Below are positions 9,023-17,792 of a DNA stretch of 64,000 nucleotides, one piece after another (position 1 is the first letter of the stretch; the number at the start of each line of letters is the position of its first letter). Source of the DNA: Flavobacterium celericrescens (lineage in GTDB: Bacteria; Bacteroidota; Bacteroidia; Flavobacteriales; Flavobacteriaceae); the NCBI RefSeq assembly GCF_011392075.1, contig NZ_JAAJBV010000001.1, positions 372,001-436,000 of the forward strand. Direction: 5' to 3'. The position numbers and the translations under genes are program-made. A model generated the notes under the pieces. That model was not told the origin of the DNA. It made no database searches and saw nothing but the letters and a program-made list of their open reading frames with translations.

Positions 9023-9790
9023 CTAATATATTACTCGTCCCGTATAAACCTCATCTACATCAACAATAGGAGGCACGTTTTTTAAAACAACATTTCCTGT
9101 GGCAAAAATAGTTCCTTCTATTTTTTGAATCGGATATACAAACATGTCATTTGAACCTCTTTGATATATCTTTATTATTTCTGTATGCAGTTGTTCTCCA
9201 TAAAAACGACCGTTTCCAAAATAAAAATTCAATAACATTTCATTACAATGTCCTGTAATATAAAAATTTGAAACATTATTGTTTTCTACTACTAGTTGTC
9301 CATTATCAACCGCTATGTGAAAATCCCCAGTACCAGCTCCATCAGAAACATCAATTGAAAACAAACGAATAATTGGTGAATGTAAAACACCTTCTGATTG
9401 TATTTTTTGTTCCGTTTTACAGTGCAATTCAAGTTCTTGAATTAAAGGTAAAATTGTTCCATCTGGAATAGTTACATAAACCGTAGTTTGTCCATAATCG
9501 CGAGCAATATTACAAGAAGAATTATCTTTAACCACTAATGTATTTCCTTCCAACTTCACATCTAGGTTGTCAATAATGTTGTCAGATGTTTTTACTTTAA
9601 CTTCATAACCTGGCCCTTCTTTTACAACCAAACCCACACCATCATACACTTTTATTTTTGTAAAATTTTCTAACGAAAATGTTTGTGTAATTTGAGTGCC
9701 ATTTCCTTTGAAACAATCTTCAGAAATACCACAACTTGTAACCAAAAACAGGCAACAAAAAGTAACTATATGTAAAATACTTTTTTTCAT
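9023..9790 (-). CDS. DUF2807 (GIN domain) lipoprotein
   Basis: From the ATG at 9790 the protein has 255 residues and opens with a lipoprotein signal ending in LVTSC. An in-frame ATG at 9841 would lie inside the previous gene and hide the signal. The mature part is a repetitive beta-strand protein with motifs such as FTKIKVYDGVGLVV and GAGTGDFHI, characteristic of DUF2807, also called putative auto-transporter adhesin head GIN domain, with a beta-helix fold. It is probably surface or periplasmic. It sits inside the long glycan operon between the PagL-like gene (1-base gap) and the polyprenyl-phosphate glycosyltransferase. Exact role unknown. Confidence 0.78.
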   Translation of the reverse strand: MKKSILHIVTFCCLFLVTSCGISEDCFKGNGTQITQTFSLENFTKIKVYDGVGLVVKEGPGYEVKVKTSDNIIDNLDVKLEGNTLVVKDNSSCNIARDYGQTTVYVTIPDGTILPLIQELELHCKTEQKIQSEGVLHSPIIRLFSIDVSDGAGTGDFHIAVDNGQLVVENNNVSNFYITGHCNEMLLNFYFGNGRFYGEQLHTEIIKIYQRGSNDMFVYPIQKIEGTIFATGNVVLKNVPPIVDVDEVYTGRVIY

Positions 9791-9791
9791 A

Positions 9792-10889
9792 TTATAATCG
9801 CACACCAACTGTCGCTTCAATGGCTTCTGCTCTTCCGCCATGCGTTTTTAGTCCAACTCCTGTGAATATTTTTTTATAAAGATAATATTTTATTCCAACT
9901 CTTTGATAAATGTCAATTTCATAATCAAAAGGTTTATAAACATAATAGCCTACTTGTGTTTCAATTGATAATTTATTGATAAATAATTCGTGACCTACAA
10001 ATAATCCAATTCGTTTATAATCGGTATCTGGGTCAGTATATGATTCATGACCTTCTGGAAAAGCTACCGAAACAAATTTGATATAATCTTGTAAATAGCG
10101 TGAGAAAAAAACATCTGTTCCTAATTGTAACGCGCTTTTTCTACCTATTCGTTTATCGGCATACAATCCAATATGATAAAATTGACGCTGTCCTAAATGT
10201 GGTACTGGTCCTTCAGAAATTCCAGTTCTAAAAGCAAAATTATATTTTATTTTTTCTTTATACGTCTCTGATGGAGGTAACGAATCAACTACGATTTCTT
10301 GTTTTTCATCTAAATTATAATTTAATCCTACGTTAAAAGCAATGGTGTTAATTCCGCTGTTAGGAGCTTTGAATCTTCCGTTAGAAAAATGGGTCAGCAT
10401 AAAACCGGCTTGTAAACCTATTTTATCAATGATATTTTCCTTTTTATATTGCAATAAAAAGTAATTATTATCCATTATTTTAGTCCCAAAAGCATTATTT
10501 TTATTGTTAGTTTCTTTATCATAAGGCGAAGATGTCATCCCAATTCCTTGCGAAATTCGAAACATCAATTGACGTTTGAAAAAATAAAAATTATAATGCA
10601 CTCCTATTGCATGATTAACCCCTAAATATTGGTTTTTAAAATCCAAATAATGATATGAAACGCCATAATCAGGATAATTATAAACTTGTTGCCATTCTTT
10701 TTTCCCAAAGGTTTTCCAATTATAGCTTAATAAAAATCCGTCCGGATGACCTGTAATTAAATGACCAATATCATTGGTGTGCTTATAGACATTTCCTCTA
10801 AAAAGCTGCACATCAAAATAGGTTGATGTTTTTTCTTGCGAAAAGGAAAAAAAGAAAGTAAAACAAAAGAGTAAAATTATTTTTTTCAT
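9792..10889 (-). CDS. acyloxyacyl hydrolase / PagL-like outer-membrane barrel
   Basis: 365 residues with a signal peptide ending in FSFSQ. The N-terminal half resembles PagL lipid A 3-O-deacylase: the active-site His167-x-Ser169 lies in THFSNGRFKAPNSGIN. The acidic third residue of PagL falls at Asn181 here, so catalysis is uncertain. The protein is about twice PagL length; the second half (200-365) looks like further outer-membrane beta-strands with alternating aromatic residues and GVRL at the C terminus. It lies 4 bases after rmlD, suggesting lipid A remodelling together with O-antigen synthesis. Confidence 0.72.
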   Translation of the reverse strand: MKKIILLFCFTFFFSFSQEKTSTYFDVQLFRGNVYKHTNDIGHLITGHPDGFLLSYNWKTFGKKEWQQVYNYPDYGVSYHYLDFKNQYLGVNHAIGVHYNFYFFKRQLMFRISQGIGMTSSPYDKETNNKNNAFGTKIMDNNYFLLQYKKENIIDKIGLQAGFMLTHFSNGRFKAPNSGINTIAFNVGLNYNLDEKQEIVVDSLPPSETYKEKIKYNFAFRTGISEGPVPHLGQRQFYHIGLYADKRIGRKSALQLGTDVFFSRYLQDYIKFVSVAFPEGHESYTDPDTDYKRIGLFVGHELFINKLSIETQVGYYVYKPFDYEIDIYQRVGIKYYLYKKIFTGVGLKTHGGRAEAIEATVGVRL

Positions 10890-10893
10890 GAAC

Positions 10894-11805
10894 TTACAAT
10901 TGATTAATACACTTTGCTAAACTCGTTTGCCATTCGCTGATTTCAATATCGAATGTGTTTTTAATTTTTGTTTTATCCAAAACACTATACGCAGGTCTTT
11001 TTGCCGCTGTTGGATAAGCCGCTGTTGAAATTGGTTTTAAATCGATTTTAATTCCTTTTTGATGAAATATTGCTGCCGCGAAATCATACCAAGAACATTT
11101 TCCTTCATTACTGAAGTTGTAAATACCAAAATTTGATGATTGATGGGTGTTCGGTGATTGAATGATTTTTATCAAAACTTCAGCTAAATCAACAGCGTTT
11201 GTTGGTGTTCCTATTTGGTCCACAACAACAGAAAGGCTGTCACGTTCTGAGGCCAATCGCAACATAGTTTTCATAAAATTGTTTCCAAATTGTGAATATA
11301 CCCAAGAAGTCCTAATGATAAAATATTTTTCCCAATTCGCCTGAATCGCTTGTTCTCCTTGCAATTTTGTTAAACCATACACACAACTTGGAAAAGACAC
11401 ATCTGTCTCTGTAAGTCCTAAATTACTTCTTAATGGCAACCTATATTCTCTATCATAATAAGCAATTCCTTCTGAAAAATAAGCATCAAATACAAAATCA
11501 GTAGAAATATGAATTAGAATGGTATTGTGTTTTTTACAAGTAATTGCTAGGTTTTCAGGTCCGTTTGCGTTGCTATCAAAAGCTTTTGATGGCTCACTTT
11601 CGGCTTTGTCAACTGCTGTGTAAGCGGCTGCATTGATACAAAAATGTGGTTGATGAGTTGAAAAAACTGCCTGACAGTTTTCTAAATTTGTAATATCTAA
11701 TTCAGAAGAAGAACAAAACACAAAATCTATTTCAGGATATTTACCAGAAATAGATTGAATAGCTTGACCTAATTGTCCGTTTGCTCCTGCTACAAGTACT
11801 ACCAT
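10894..11805 (-). CDS. rmlD: dTDP-4-dehydrorhamnose reductase
   Basis: Last step of dTDP-L-rhamnose synthesis: reduces dTDP-4-keto-L-rhamnose with NAD(P)H. The 303-residue protein has the Rossmann motif GANGQLG at 7-13, an INAAAYTAVDKAE segment typical of RmlD near 57-69, and the catalytic YGLTK near 140. Length is normal. The start overlaps the end of rmlC by 7 bases, and rmlA and rmlB precede, giving a complete rml set in the order B-A-C-D. Some Bacteroidetes RmlD proteins carry short insertions; none disrupts the motifs here. Confidence 0.93.
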   Translation of the reverse strand: MVVLVAGANGQLGQAIQSISGKYPEIDFVFCSSSELDITNLENCQAVFSTHQPHFCINAAAYTAVDKAESEPSKAFDSNANGPENLAITCKKHNTILIHISTDFVFDAYFSEGIAYYDREYRLPLRSNLGLTETDVSFPSCVYGLTKLQGEQAIQANWEKYFIIRTSWVYSQFGNNFMKTMLRLASERDSLSVVVDQIGTPTNAVDLAEVLIKIIQSPNTHQSSNFGIYNFSNEGKCSWYDFAAAIFHQKGIKIDLKPISTAAYPTAAKRPAYSVLDKTKIKNTFDIEISEWQTSLAKCINQL

Positions 11806-12350
11806 ACTTTTTTAGCGTTTTGTAAATTGGGTAATACTTTGTCTTTATCGGAAATTATCAAATCTTGGATAGGAAAATTCCAATTAATGTTAATGGTTTC
11901 ATCATTAAATAGTAAACCACCTTCACTTTCTTTGTTATAAAAATTATCACATTTATAAAAGAAAGTTGCTGATTCGCTTAACACCAAAAATCCGTGCGCA
12001 AAACCTCTAGGAATAAAAAACTGTTTTTGATTTTCTGCTGAAAGCAAAACGGCTTCATATTGACCATACGTTTCAGAATTTGGTCGTAAATCAACAGCAA
12101 CGTCTAAAACTTCGCCTTGTAAAACACGAACTAATTTGGCTTGCGCATGTTCGCCACATTGGTAATGCAATCCTCTCAAAACCCCTTTAGTAGAAAACGA
12201 TTGATTGTCTTGCACAAAAGTTACTTTTTGACCAATTCCTTCTTGAAAAGTCTTTTCATTAAAGCTTTCCATGAAATAACCGCGTTCATCTTTTATTATT
12301 TTTGGTTCAAGGATAAAACATCCTTTAAGTTTGGTTTCTATGAATTTCAT
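11799..12350 (-). CDS. rmlC: dTDP-4-dehydrorhamnose 3,5-epimerase
   Basis: Cupin enzyme, 183 residues, that epimerises C3 and C5 of dTDP-4-keto-6-deoxyglucose. The motif LRGLHYQ with the catalytic His is near residues 58-64, and the FIPRGFAHGFLVLS segment near 112-125 is also diagnostic. It starts one base after rmlA and overlaps rmlD by 7 bases. Translational coupling with its neighbours is likely. Nothing unusual in length or residues. Confidence 0.94.
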   Translation of the reverse strand: MKFIETKLKGCFILEPKIIKDERGYFMESFNEKTFQEGIGQKVTFVQDNQSFSTKGVLRGLHYQCGEHAQAKLVRVLQGEVLDVAVDLRPNSETYGQYEAVLLSAENQKQFFIPRGFAHGFLVLSESATFFYKCDNFYNKESEGGLLFNDETININWNFPIQDLIISDKDKVLPNLQNAKKVW

Positions 12351-12351
12351 T

Positions 12352-13212
12352 TTAACTCACTAAACTCATTAAATGTTTTCCATAACCACTTTTTAATAAT
12401 GGTTCTGCTAATTTTTTTAATTGATCAGCATTGATAAAACCCATTTTGTATGCTGCTTCTTCGATGGCGCCAATTTTTAATCCTTGACGTTCTTCAATTA
12501 CTTGTACAAACTGTCCTGCTTGCATTAATGATTGAAATGTTCCTGTGTCTAACCAAGCGGTTCCTCTATCTAAAATGGAAACTTTTAAATTTCCTTGTTC
12601 TAAATAAGCTTTGTTAATATCGGTGATTTCTAATTCTCCTCGTGAACTTGGTTTAATGTTTGCAGCTATTTCAACTACTTGATTATCATAAAAATAAATT
12701 CCTGGAACGGCAAAATTTGATTTTGGATGTGTTGGTTTTTCTTCAATAGATAAAACTTTCCCAGCACCATCAAACTCTACTACACCGTAGCGTTCTGGGT
12801 CGTGAACATGATAAGCATAAACAATTCCTCCATTCGGATTGCTGTTTTCTTGCAATAGTTCAGCTAAACCTGTTCCGTAGAAAATATTATCTCCAAGAAT
12901 TAAAGCAACTTTATCGTTTCCAATAAATTCTTTTCCAATGATAAATGCTTCAGCTAGTCCATTTGGGTGTTCTTGAACTGCATATTCGAATTTACAACCT
13001 AACGTTTTTCCATCACCTAATAATTGACGAAATAAAGGTAAATCATGTGGTGTTGAAATAATTAAAATTTCGCTAATTCCTGCCCACATCAAGGTTGATA
13101 ATGGATAGTAAATCATCGGTTTATCATAAATAGGCATTAGTTGTTTACTAACCGCCAATGTTAACGGATGTAAACGTGTGCCTGAACCTCCTGCTAATAT
13201 AATTCCTTTCAT
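12352..13212 (-). CDS. rmlA: glucose-1-phosphate thymidylyltransferase
   Basis: Makes dTDP-glucose from dTTP and glucose-1-phosphate, the first step toward dTDP-rhamnose. The 286-residue protein starts [18 protein letters not shown], the nucleotidyltransferase signature, with the sugar-binding segments GLAEAF (about 85-90) and EEKP (about 156-159) in place. Length is standard for RmlA. The gap of 57 bases to rmlB is the largest within the rml set and holds a short AT-rich tandem repeat. Confidence 0.95.
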   Translation of the reverse strand: MKGIILAGGSGTRLHPLTLAVSKQLMPIYDKPMIYYPLSTLMWAGISEILIISTPHDLPLFRQLLGDGKTLGCKFEYAVQEHPNGLAEAFIIGKEFIGNDKVALILGDNIFYGTGLAELLQENSNPNGGIVYAYHVHDPERYGVVEFDGAGKVLSIEEKPTHPKSNFAVPGIYFYDNQVVEIAANIKPSSRGELEITDINKAYLEQGNLKVSILDRGTAWLDTGTFQSLMQAGQFVQVIEERQGLKIGAIEEAAYKMGFINADQLKKLAEPLLKSGYGKHLMSLVS

Positions 13213-13221
13213 TCTTTAAAG

Positions 13222-13250
13222 ATAAAAGTAAAAAGTAAAAAGTAAAAAAG
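13222..13250. repeat. short tandem repeat, 7-base unit
   Basis: Between rmlB and rmlA the unit GTAAAAA is repeated a little over three times. It is noncoding, low-complexity filler with no sign of function. Confidence 0.6.
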
Positions 13251-13269
13251 TTTAAAAAACCTTTAATTT

Positions 13270-14283
13270 TTATCTTTTAAACTTGGTTAAATACCATTGA
13301 ACTGTTTTCTTGATTCCAGATTCGAAATTTTCATCAGCTTTCCAGCCTAATTCTGTTTCAATTTTGGTGGCATCAATAGCATAACGTAAATCATGACCTG
13401 GTCTATCTTTCACAAATGTAATTTGATCTTGATATTTTCCTTCTGATTTTGGTTGCAATTCATTCAAAATTGAACAAACAGTATCAACTATATATAAATT
13501 ATTACGCTCGTTTCTTCCTCCTATATTGTAGGTTTCTCCAGCTTTTCCGATTTTAAACGCTAATTCAATTCCTTTGCAATGATCTAAAACATATAACCAA
13601 TCGCGGACATTTTTTCCATCGCCATAAATTGGAATATTTTCGCCAGAAATCGCTTTACGAATAATCGTTGGAATTAACTTTTCATCGTGTTGTTTTGGTC
13701 CGTAATTGTTAGAGCAATTTGTTGTTACAACGTTCATTCCATACGTATGAAAATAACTTCTCACAATCATATCTGAACCTGCCTTTGATGCAGAATATGG
13801 ACTATTTGGCGCATACGGAGTAGTTTCTTCAAACAAGCCTGTTTCACCTAAAGTTCCATAAACCTCATCTGTAGAAACATGATGAAAACGCGAATTTTGA
13901 AATTCAGCATTGTATTGATTTGGGGCCAACATCCAAAGTTTTCTTGCGGTATCCAATAAATTAAACGTTCCTAAAACATTAGTTTTAATAAACGCTTCTG
14001 GTCCAGAAATAGAATTATCAACATGGCTTTCTGCTGCGAAATGAATCACATCATGAAACTGATATTTTTGAAATAGTTCTTCTACAAAATTTCTATCGCA
14101 AATATCGCCTTGCACAAACGTATATCTCGGATGATTTTCAACTTCTGAAACGTTTTCTAAATTTCCAGCATAAGTAAGTAAATCCAAATTTACCACATGA
14201 TAATCTGAATTATTTTCTATGAAGTAGGGAACAAAATTAGCTCCAATAAATCCGGCACCGCCTGTTACTAATATGTTTTTCAT
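13270..14283 (-). CDS. rmlB: dTDP-glucose 4,6-dehydratase
   Basis: Second step of dTDP-rhamnose synthesis, giving dTDP-4-keto-6-deoxyglucose. Extended short-chain dehydrogenase of 337 residues with GGAGFIG at 8-14, the HVSTDEVYG active-site segment (Thr-Asp-Glu) near 138-146 and the catalytic YSASK near 172-176. It overlaps the Wzz-like gene before it by one base. rmlA, rmlC and rmlD follow, so the whole pathway is in one transcript. Confidence 0.95.
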   Translation of the reverse strand: MKNILVTGGAGFIGANFVPYFIENNSDYHVVNLDLLTYAGNLENVSEVENHPRYTFVQGDICDRNFVEELFQKYQFHDVIHFAAESHVDNSISGPEAFIKTNVLGTFNLLDTARKLWMLAPNQYNAEFQNSRFHHVSTDEVYGTLGETGLFEETTPYAPNSPYSASKAGSDMIVRSYFHTYGMNVVTTNCSNNYGPKQHDEKLIPTIIRKAISGENIPIYGDGKNVRDWLYVLDHCKGIELAFKIGKAGETYNIGGRNERNNLYIVDTVCSILNELQPKSEGKYQDQITFVKDRPGHDLRYAIDATKIETELGWKADENFESGIKKTVQWYLTKFKR

Positions 14284-15239
14284 TAACTATTAATTCTTGC
14301 TAATTGTTTTTTGTATAGCGAACTAAATTTATAAAATCCTAAGTATAGAAACACAAATAAAACAGGTAAAATTAACTTCATCTTGTTATTTAAACCTTTT
14401 GTGCTAACATTATTTAAGGAAACATTTTGTGTTTTAATAATATCCTCATACTCATGTTTATGTATTTTTAGATATTGAGATTCTATAACTAATTCATTCT
14501 TTTTGTTAATCAACTCACTAATTCCTTTATTTTCAGAAATAGATACATTACTACCCGAATTATTATCAGACAATTTTACAATTAATCCATCAATCTGTTT
14601 TATTAACGAATCATTAAATTTGATTTTATCATTTGTGTTTTCCTGATAAATTTTTTGCTGTGTTTTGTAAAACGAATTGTCTTGTAAATATTTTAAAAGA
14701 GGGTCAATAACTTCATTTTGATTAATTTTTTCAGCTGTTTGAAAAGTGATGTTGTGCAAATAATAATTTTTACTTGTTATATCACTTTTTATAATTTCAT
14801 CAATATTTCCGTCTTCAGCCATTAATTTAATTAATTCAAAATTTTGCTCATTGTCTCGCATATTTACAAAACCAAAAATTCCATTAATCGCTTTAATTTG
14901 TATTTTTCCTATTTCATCTGAATTATTAATCCCAATACTTTTGAAAAATTGTTCATCCTTTTCAATAATTCTTGAGTTTAAGAAATCTACTTTTTTGTAC
15001 AAATATTCATTACTACCAAAATTTGGAATCACTGTAATGTCTTGTGTATAGACTGGGTTTTTATCGATAAAAAAACCTAATACAATTCCAATTAAAAAAA
15101 GTGTTCCAATAACAATAATCTTCTTTTTTACGAAGAAAATAACGTCAAAAATTGAATTAATTATTCCGTTGAAAAATTTTTTGATTCCTATTCTAATTTG
15201 TCCTAAATCAATTTCTTGGTCTTGAGAATTTGTACTCAT
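14283..15239 (-). CDS. Wzz-like chain-length determinant / polysaccharide co-polymerase
   Basis: 318 residues with one membrane helix near 38-55 and a second near the C terminus (about 288-305), enclosing a long, largely helical and coiled-coil periplasmic region. This two-helix layout is that of Wzz/PCP proteins that set O-antigen length. Sequence motifs of the family are weak: there is no clear proline-rich segment before the last helix, so the call rests on topology and on its place one base from rmlB. It follows the DUF6909-type gene by 3 bases. Confidence 0.6.
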   Translation of the reverse strand: MSTNSQDQEIDLGQIRIGIKKFFNGIINSIFDVIFFVKKKIIVIGTLFLIGIVLGFFIDKNPVYTQDITVIPNFGSNEYLYKKVDFLNSRIIEKDEQFFKSIGINNSDEIGKIQIKAINGIFGFVNMRDNEQNFELIKLMAEDGNIDEIIKSDITSKNYYLHNITFQTAEKINQNEVIDPLLKYLQDNSFYKTQQKIYQENTNDKIKFNDSLIKQIDGLIVKLSDNNSGSNVSISENKGISELINKKNELVIESQYLKIHKHEYEDIIKTQNVSLNNVSTKGLNNKMKLILPVLFVFLYLGFYKFSSLYKKQLARINS

Positions 15240-15242
15240 TTA

Positions 15243-16934
15243 TTATTGTTTTACATTAAAAATTTGTTCCAATATTTTAATCGTAATTAAATACGTTGGT
15301 TTTACTCCTGTGGTTCCTAGACCCCCTGAAGCCAATGTACTTCCAGTTTCTAATGGATTATCAGAAGCATAATAAGCATATCTAACTTTTACATTAGGAT
15401 TGATGCTTTTTCTAATTTTTGAAGCCGATTGAATTGCTTTTTGATAATAAGCTCCTTCCATTTCTAATCCTATCGCTTGCCATGTAGATTCGTGGAAAAA
15501 TTTCAATAAATCTCTATTTTGAAGTGATGTTCCTAAAACAGTAATCATTGGTCCTTCAAAAACCGGTATATCATTTCCTCTCAACATGTCTGCGGTTAAT
15601 TCATTTTCAAAAGGATAATTATCAGCTGTTCCTTCATTTACATGAGAAGTTGGAATCATAATATCTCCTTTTCCTCCTTCTAAAATTCCAGCTTTACCCA
15701 TTATAGAAACCGATTCTACATTTAAAAAGATTTTATTCTTATTTATTTTATATGGTTTCAATAACTCATCTATTGTTTCATAAGCTTGTTCTCCAAAAGC
15801 ATAATCCATTACAATTAACACTGGTTTACTGTCGCCTAAATTTGCCTTTGCAAAAGCTGATTTTTTAATATCAATTTTTGCTGTATCAAAAATTTGAACA
15901 TCAATATTAGTTCCAGATGTATCTGGTAAAGAAATCATTCCTTGTTGTAACGCAAAATCTTCAACTTTCTTGCGTAACTCTTTGTTATTTGAACTACTTA
16001 AATCTTCAAATATTTGAAAATCAGGCGCATCTTTGTATTTTTTTCCTAAAACAGGTTCTGCAAAAATAGAATTCATTACACTGTGCATATTGGCACTAAT
16101 AATATGAATTGGTCTTTCAATTAAATTGTTTTTTACCAAAACTTCTTTAATGTCGTTTGCCCAAATTTCGCCATAAATATGATGTCCTAAACGCTCTCTT
16201 AAAATAGGGCTGAAAGTAATGGTTCTTTTATTGTTATCAACTATTTCTTCAATAGCTAACTTTCCTAACCAATAAACGATGTGTAAAAAACGCTCTGGTG
16301 TTTCTGCGGTACCAAAATCTTCATAAATTTCTTTTACTTCGGCAAATGTTCTTCCCAAAATATTTGAAGCATGGGATATTGCCTTTTCTCGATCAACAAG
16401 AGTTAGCTTTTTATTTTGTAAAACTACTTGTTCAAGTTTTTCCCAATCGCGTGTAAATCTTCCTTCTTCATCGATTAAAACTCTGTCTTTTATTTTATGT
16501 GATTCTATGAAAATGAAGGTCAAATGCGTTAAAATATCATAAATGTCAGAACGTCCACGTGTGATTTCGATATTCATTTGCTCGTCGTCAATACGGTAGC
16601 AATTTCTTCTTCTTTTTGGTGGAACAATTGCTTTAAAATGCGAATTTGAATAGCCTTCATCTGATGTTAAATTGATGTATCTACATTGCTCGATACCTAC
16701 TGGTAAACGTTCAATTACATACAACAATCCGTTTAATTCTACTTTTTCTTCGGCAATTGAACCGTAAATTTCTGGTCGAAGTGCTAATAAAGCTTCTCTT
16801 AAAGTTTCACCTGAAACACCCATTGGTTTATAAAAACCTCTGTTGAATAAATGTCTCATGGTAATGTACAGTCGCTCAATAGCTGCTGAGGACTCTTGCG
16901 CTCTTGAGCGCGAAATGTTTTTAATGTCTTTCAT
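15243..16934 (-). CDS. DUF6909-type protein with a nucleoside-phosphorylase-like C-terminal half
   Basis: 563 residues, no signal peptide, likely cytoplasmic. The N-terminal 300 or so residues are rich in charged helices and match no enzyme I know; the family is known to me only as DUF6909 of Bacteroidetes. The C-terminal part (about 370-560) resembles the nucleoside phosphorylase/nucleosidase fold: GLEMEGA at 489-495 resembles the substrate-binding Met-Glu, and Ser524-Asp525 occupies the place of the catalytic Asp. AMP nucleosidase has a similar two-domain layout. It is the first gene of the minus-strand rml operon, with a good promoter element 24 bases before its ATG. Substrate and link to polysaccharide are unknown. 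Confidence 0.7.
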   Translation of the reverse strand: MKDIKNISRSRAQESSAAIERLYITMRHLFNRGFYKPMGVSGETLREALLALRPEIYGSIAEEKVELNGLLYVIERLPVGIEQCRYINLTSDEGYSNSHFKAIVPPKRRRNCYRIDDEQMNIEITRGRSDIYDILTHLTFIFIESHKIKDRVLIDEEGRFTRDWEKLEQVVLQNKKLTLVDREKAISHASNILGRTFAEVKEIYEDFGTAETPERFLHIVYWLGKLAIEEIVDNNKRTITFSPILRERLGHHIYGEIWANDIKEVLVKNNLIERPIHIISANMHSVMNSIFAEPVLGKKYKDAPDFQIFEDLSSSNNKELRKKVEDFALQQGMISLPDTSGTNIDVQIFDTAKIDIKKSAFAKANLGDSKPVLIVMDYAFGEQAYETIDELLKPYKINKNKIFLNVESVSIMGKAGILEGGKGDIMIPTSHVNEGTADNYPFENELTADMLRGNDIPVFEGPMITVLGTSLQNRDLLKFFHESTWQAIGLEMEGAYYQKAIQSASKIRKSINPNVKVRYAYYASDNPLETGSTLASGGLGTTGVKPTYLITIKILEQIFNVKQ

Positions 16935-16957
16935 TAATATTTTGTTTTTCTAACCTG

Positions 16958-16965
16958 CAAAGGTA
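16958..16965 (-). promoter_or_regulatory. -7 element for the DUF6909-wzz-rml operon
   Basis: On the minus strand TACCTTTG is an exact TAnnTTTG match 23 bases before the ATG at 16934. No clear -33 TTG is seen at the expected distance. Genes downstream are separated by 57 bases or less down to 5.6 kb, so this may drive about twelve genes. Confidence 0.6.
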
Positions 16966-16976
16966 CAATATTTATT

Positions 16977-17792
16977 TTAGTTAGATAATACTAGATTTAT
17001 GGCCGGTTCATTCAATTGTAACTTTGTAGCTTCCTCAGCTTTTTGTTTATTCCATTTTCCTCCTGAAAAAGTATAAAAAAAATCTCTTTCCACATAATTA
17101 TATAAAACATAAGGCTGATATTTTGTGCCTGTTTTATTACTTTCAATTAACAACTTTTCATAGGCAACAAAAAGTCCATTTTTTGGAAATTCTAAATCAA
17201 ATTGACTTAAGTTAAATTTGTGTTTAATAACGCCTTTTTTTAAAGTAACAATGTAATCTTTGGTAAGAAGTTCTTCTCCTGGCGCTCCATCTTTATCAAC
17301 CTTGTAAAAGTGTAATTTAATTGTTGCGCTGTCAATCCTACTATCAGTAAAAATAGTGACTTGTTTTATGAATCTTGTTTTACTATATAATTTGTCATAA
17401 GGAAAAAATTTTGCCTCCACTTTTGGTCCATTATCAAATGCTTGAAAAGTTGTGTTTTTGATATTTCCTATTTCGATTTGTTTGGTTTCTTTTTTGTTTA
17501 GAATGACAACTTCTTTCAAATCAAAAGTTGCTGGTTTTAAAAACACATTTGACACTTGAGAAGCTTTAATGATTTTTTTTTCAAATCCTAAAATTGAAAA
17601 AATAATGTTTTTTTCTGGTTTTGTCTCTAAGAAAAAACTACCATCAATTTCAGAAGTGGTAGCTATATTTTCATTCTCCACCCAAATATTCACAAACGGA
17701 ATTGGTTCTCCCGAAAGACTATCTTTAACCACGCCACGGATTTGTGCAGAAATAGAAAAGGATGTTAAGTATAGAAAAATGATATATTTCAT
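16977..17792 (-). CDS. secreted carboxypeptidase-regulatory-like domain protein, copy 2
   Basis: 271 residues with a short signal peptide ending near FSISAQ and then a CarboxypepD_reg-like beta-sandwich (about 17-90) with the usual start IRGVVKDSLSGEPIPFVNIW. This domain is common as the N-terminal module of TonB-dependent receptors, but here no receptor follows; the rest (about 95-271) is an unassigned beta-rich domain. It overlaps the preceding paralogue by one base. The first 16 to 40 codons share a 77-bp identical block with that paralogue, so the pair arose by tandem duplication. Likely periplasmic or outer-membrane associated. Confidence 0.75.
   Translation of the reverse strand: MKYIIFLYLTSFSISAQIRGVVKDSLSGEPIPFVNIWVENENIATTSEIDGSFFLETKPEKNIIFSILGFEKKIIKASQVSNVFLKPATFDLKEVVILNKKETKQIEIGNIKNTTFQAFDNGPKVEAKFFPYDKLYSKTRFIKQVTIFTDSRIDSATIKLHFYKVDKDGAPGEELLTKDYIVTLKKGVIKHKFNLSQFDLEFPKNGLFVAYEKLLIESNKTGTKYQPYVLYNYVERDFFYTFSGGKWNKQKAEEATKLQLNEPAINLVLSN
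17670..17746 (-). repeat. 77-bp identical repeat, copy A
   Basis: Identical over 77 bases to 18533-18609. It encodes the conserved start of the carboxypeptidase-regulatory-like domain in each of the two tandem genes; the surrounding coding DNA is far more diverged. Confidence 0.95.
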
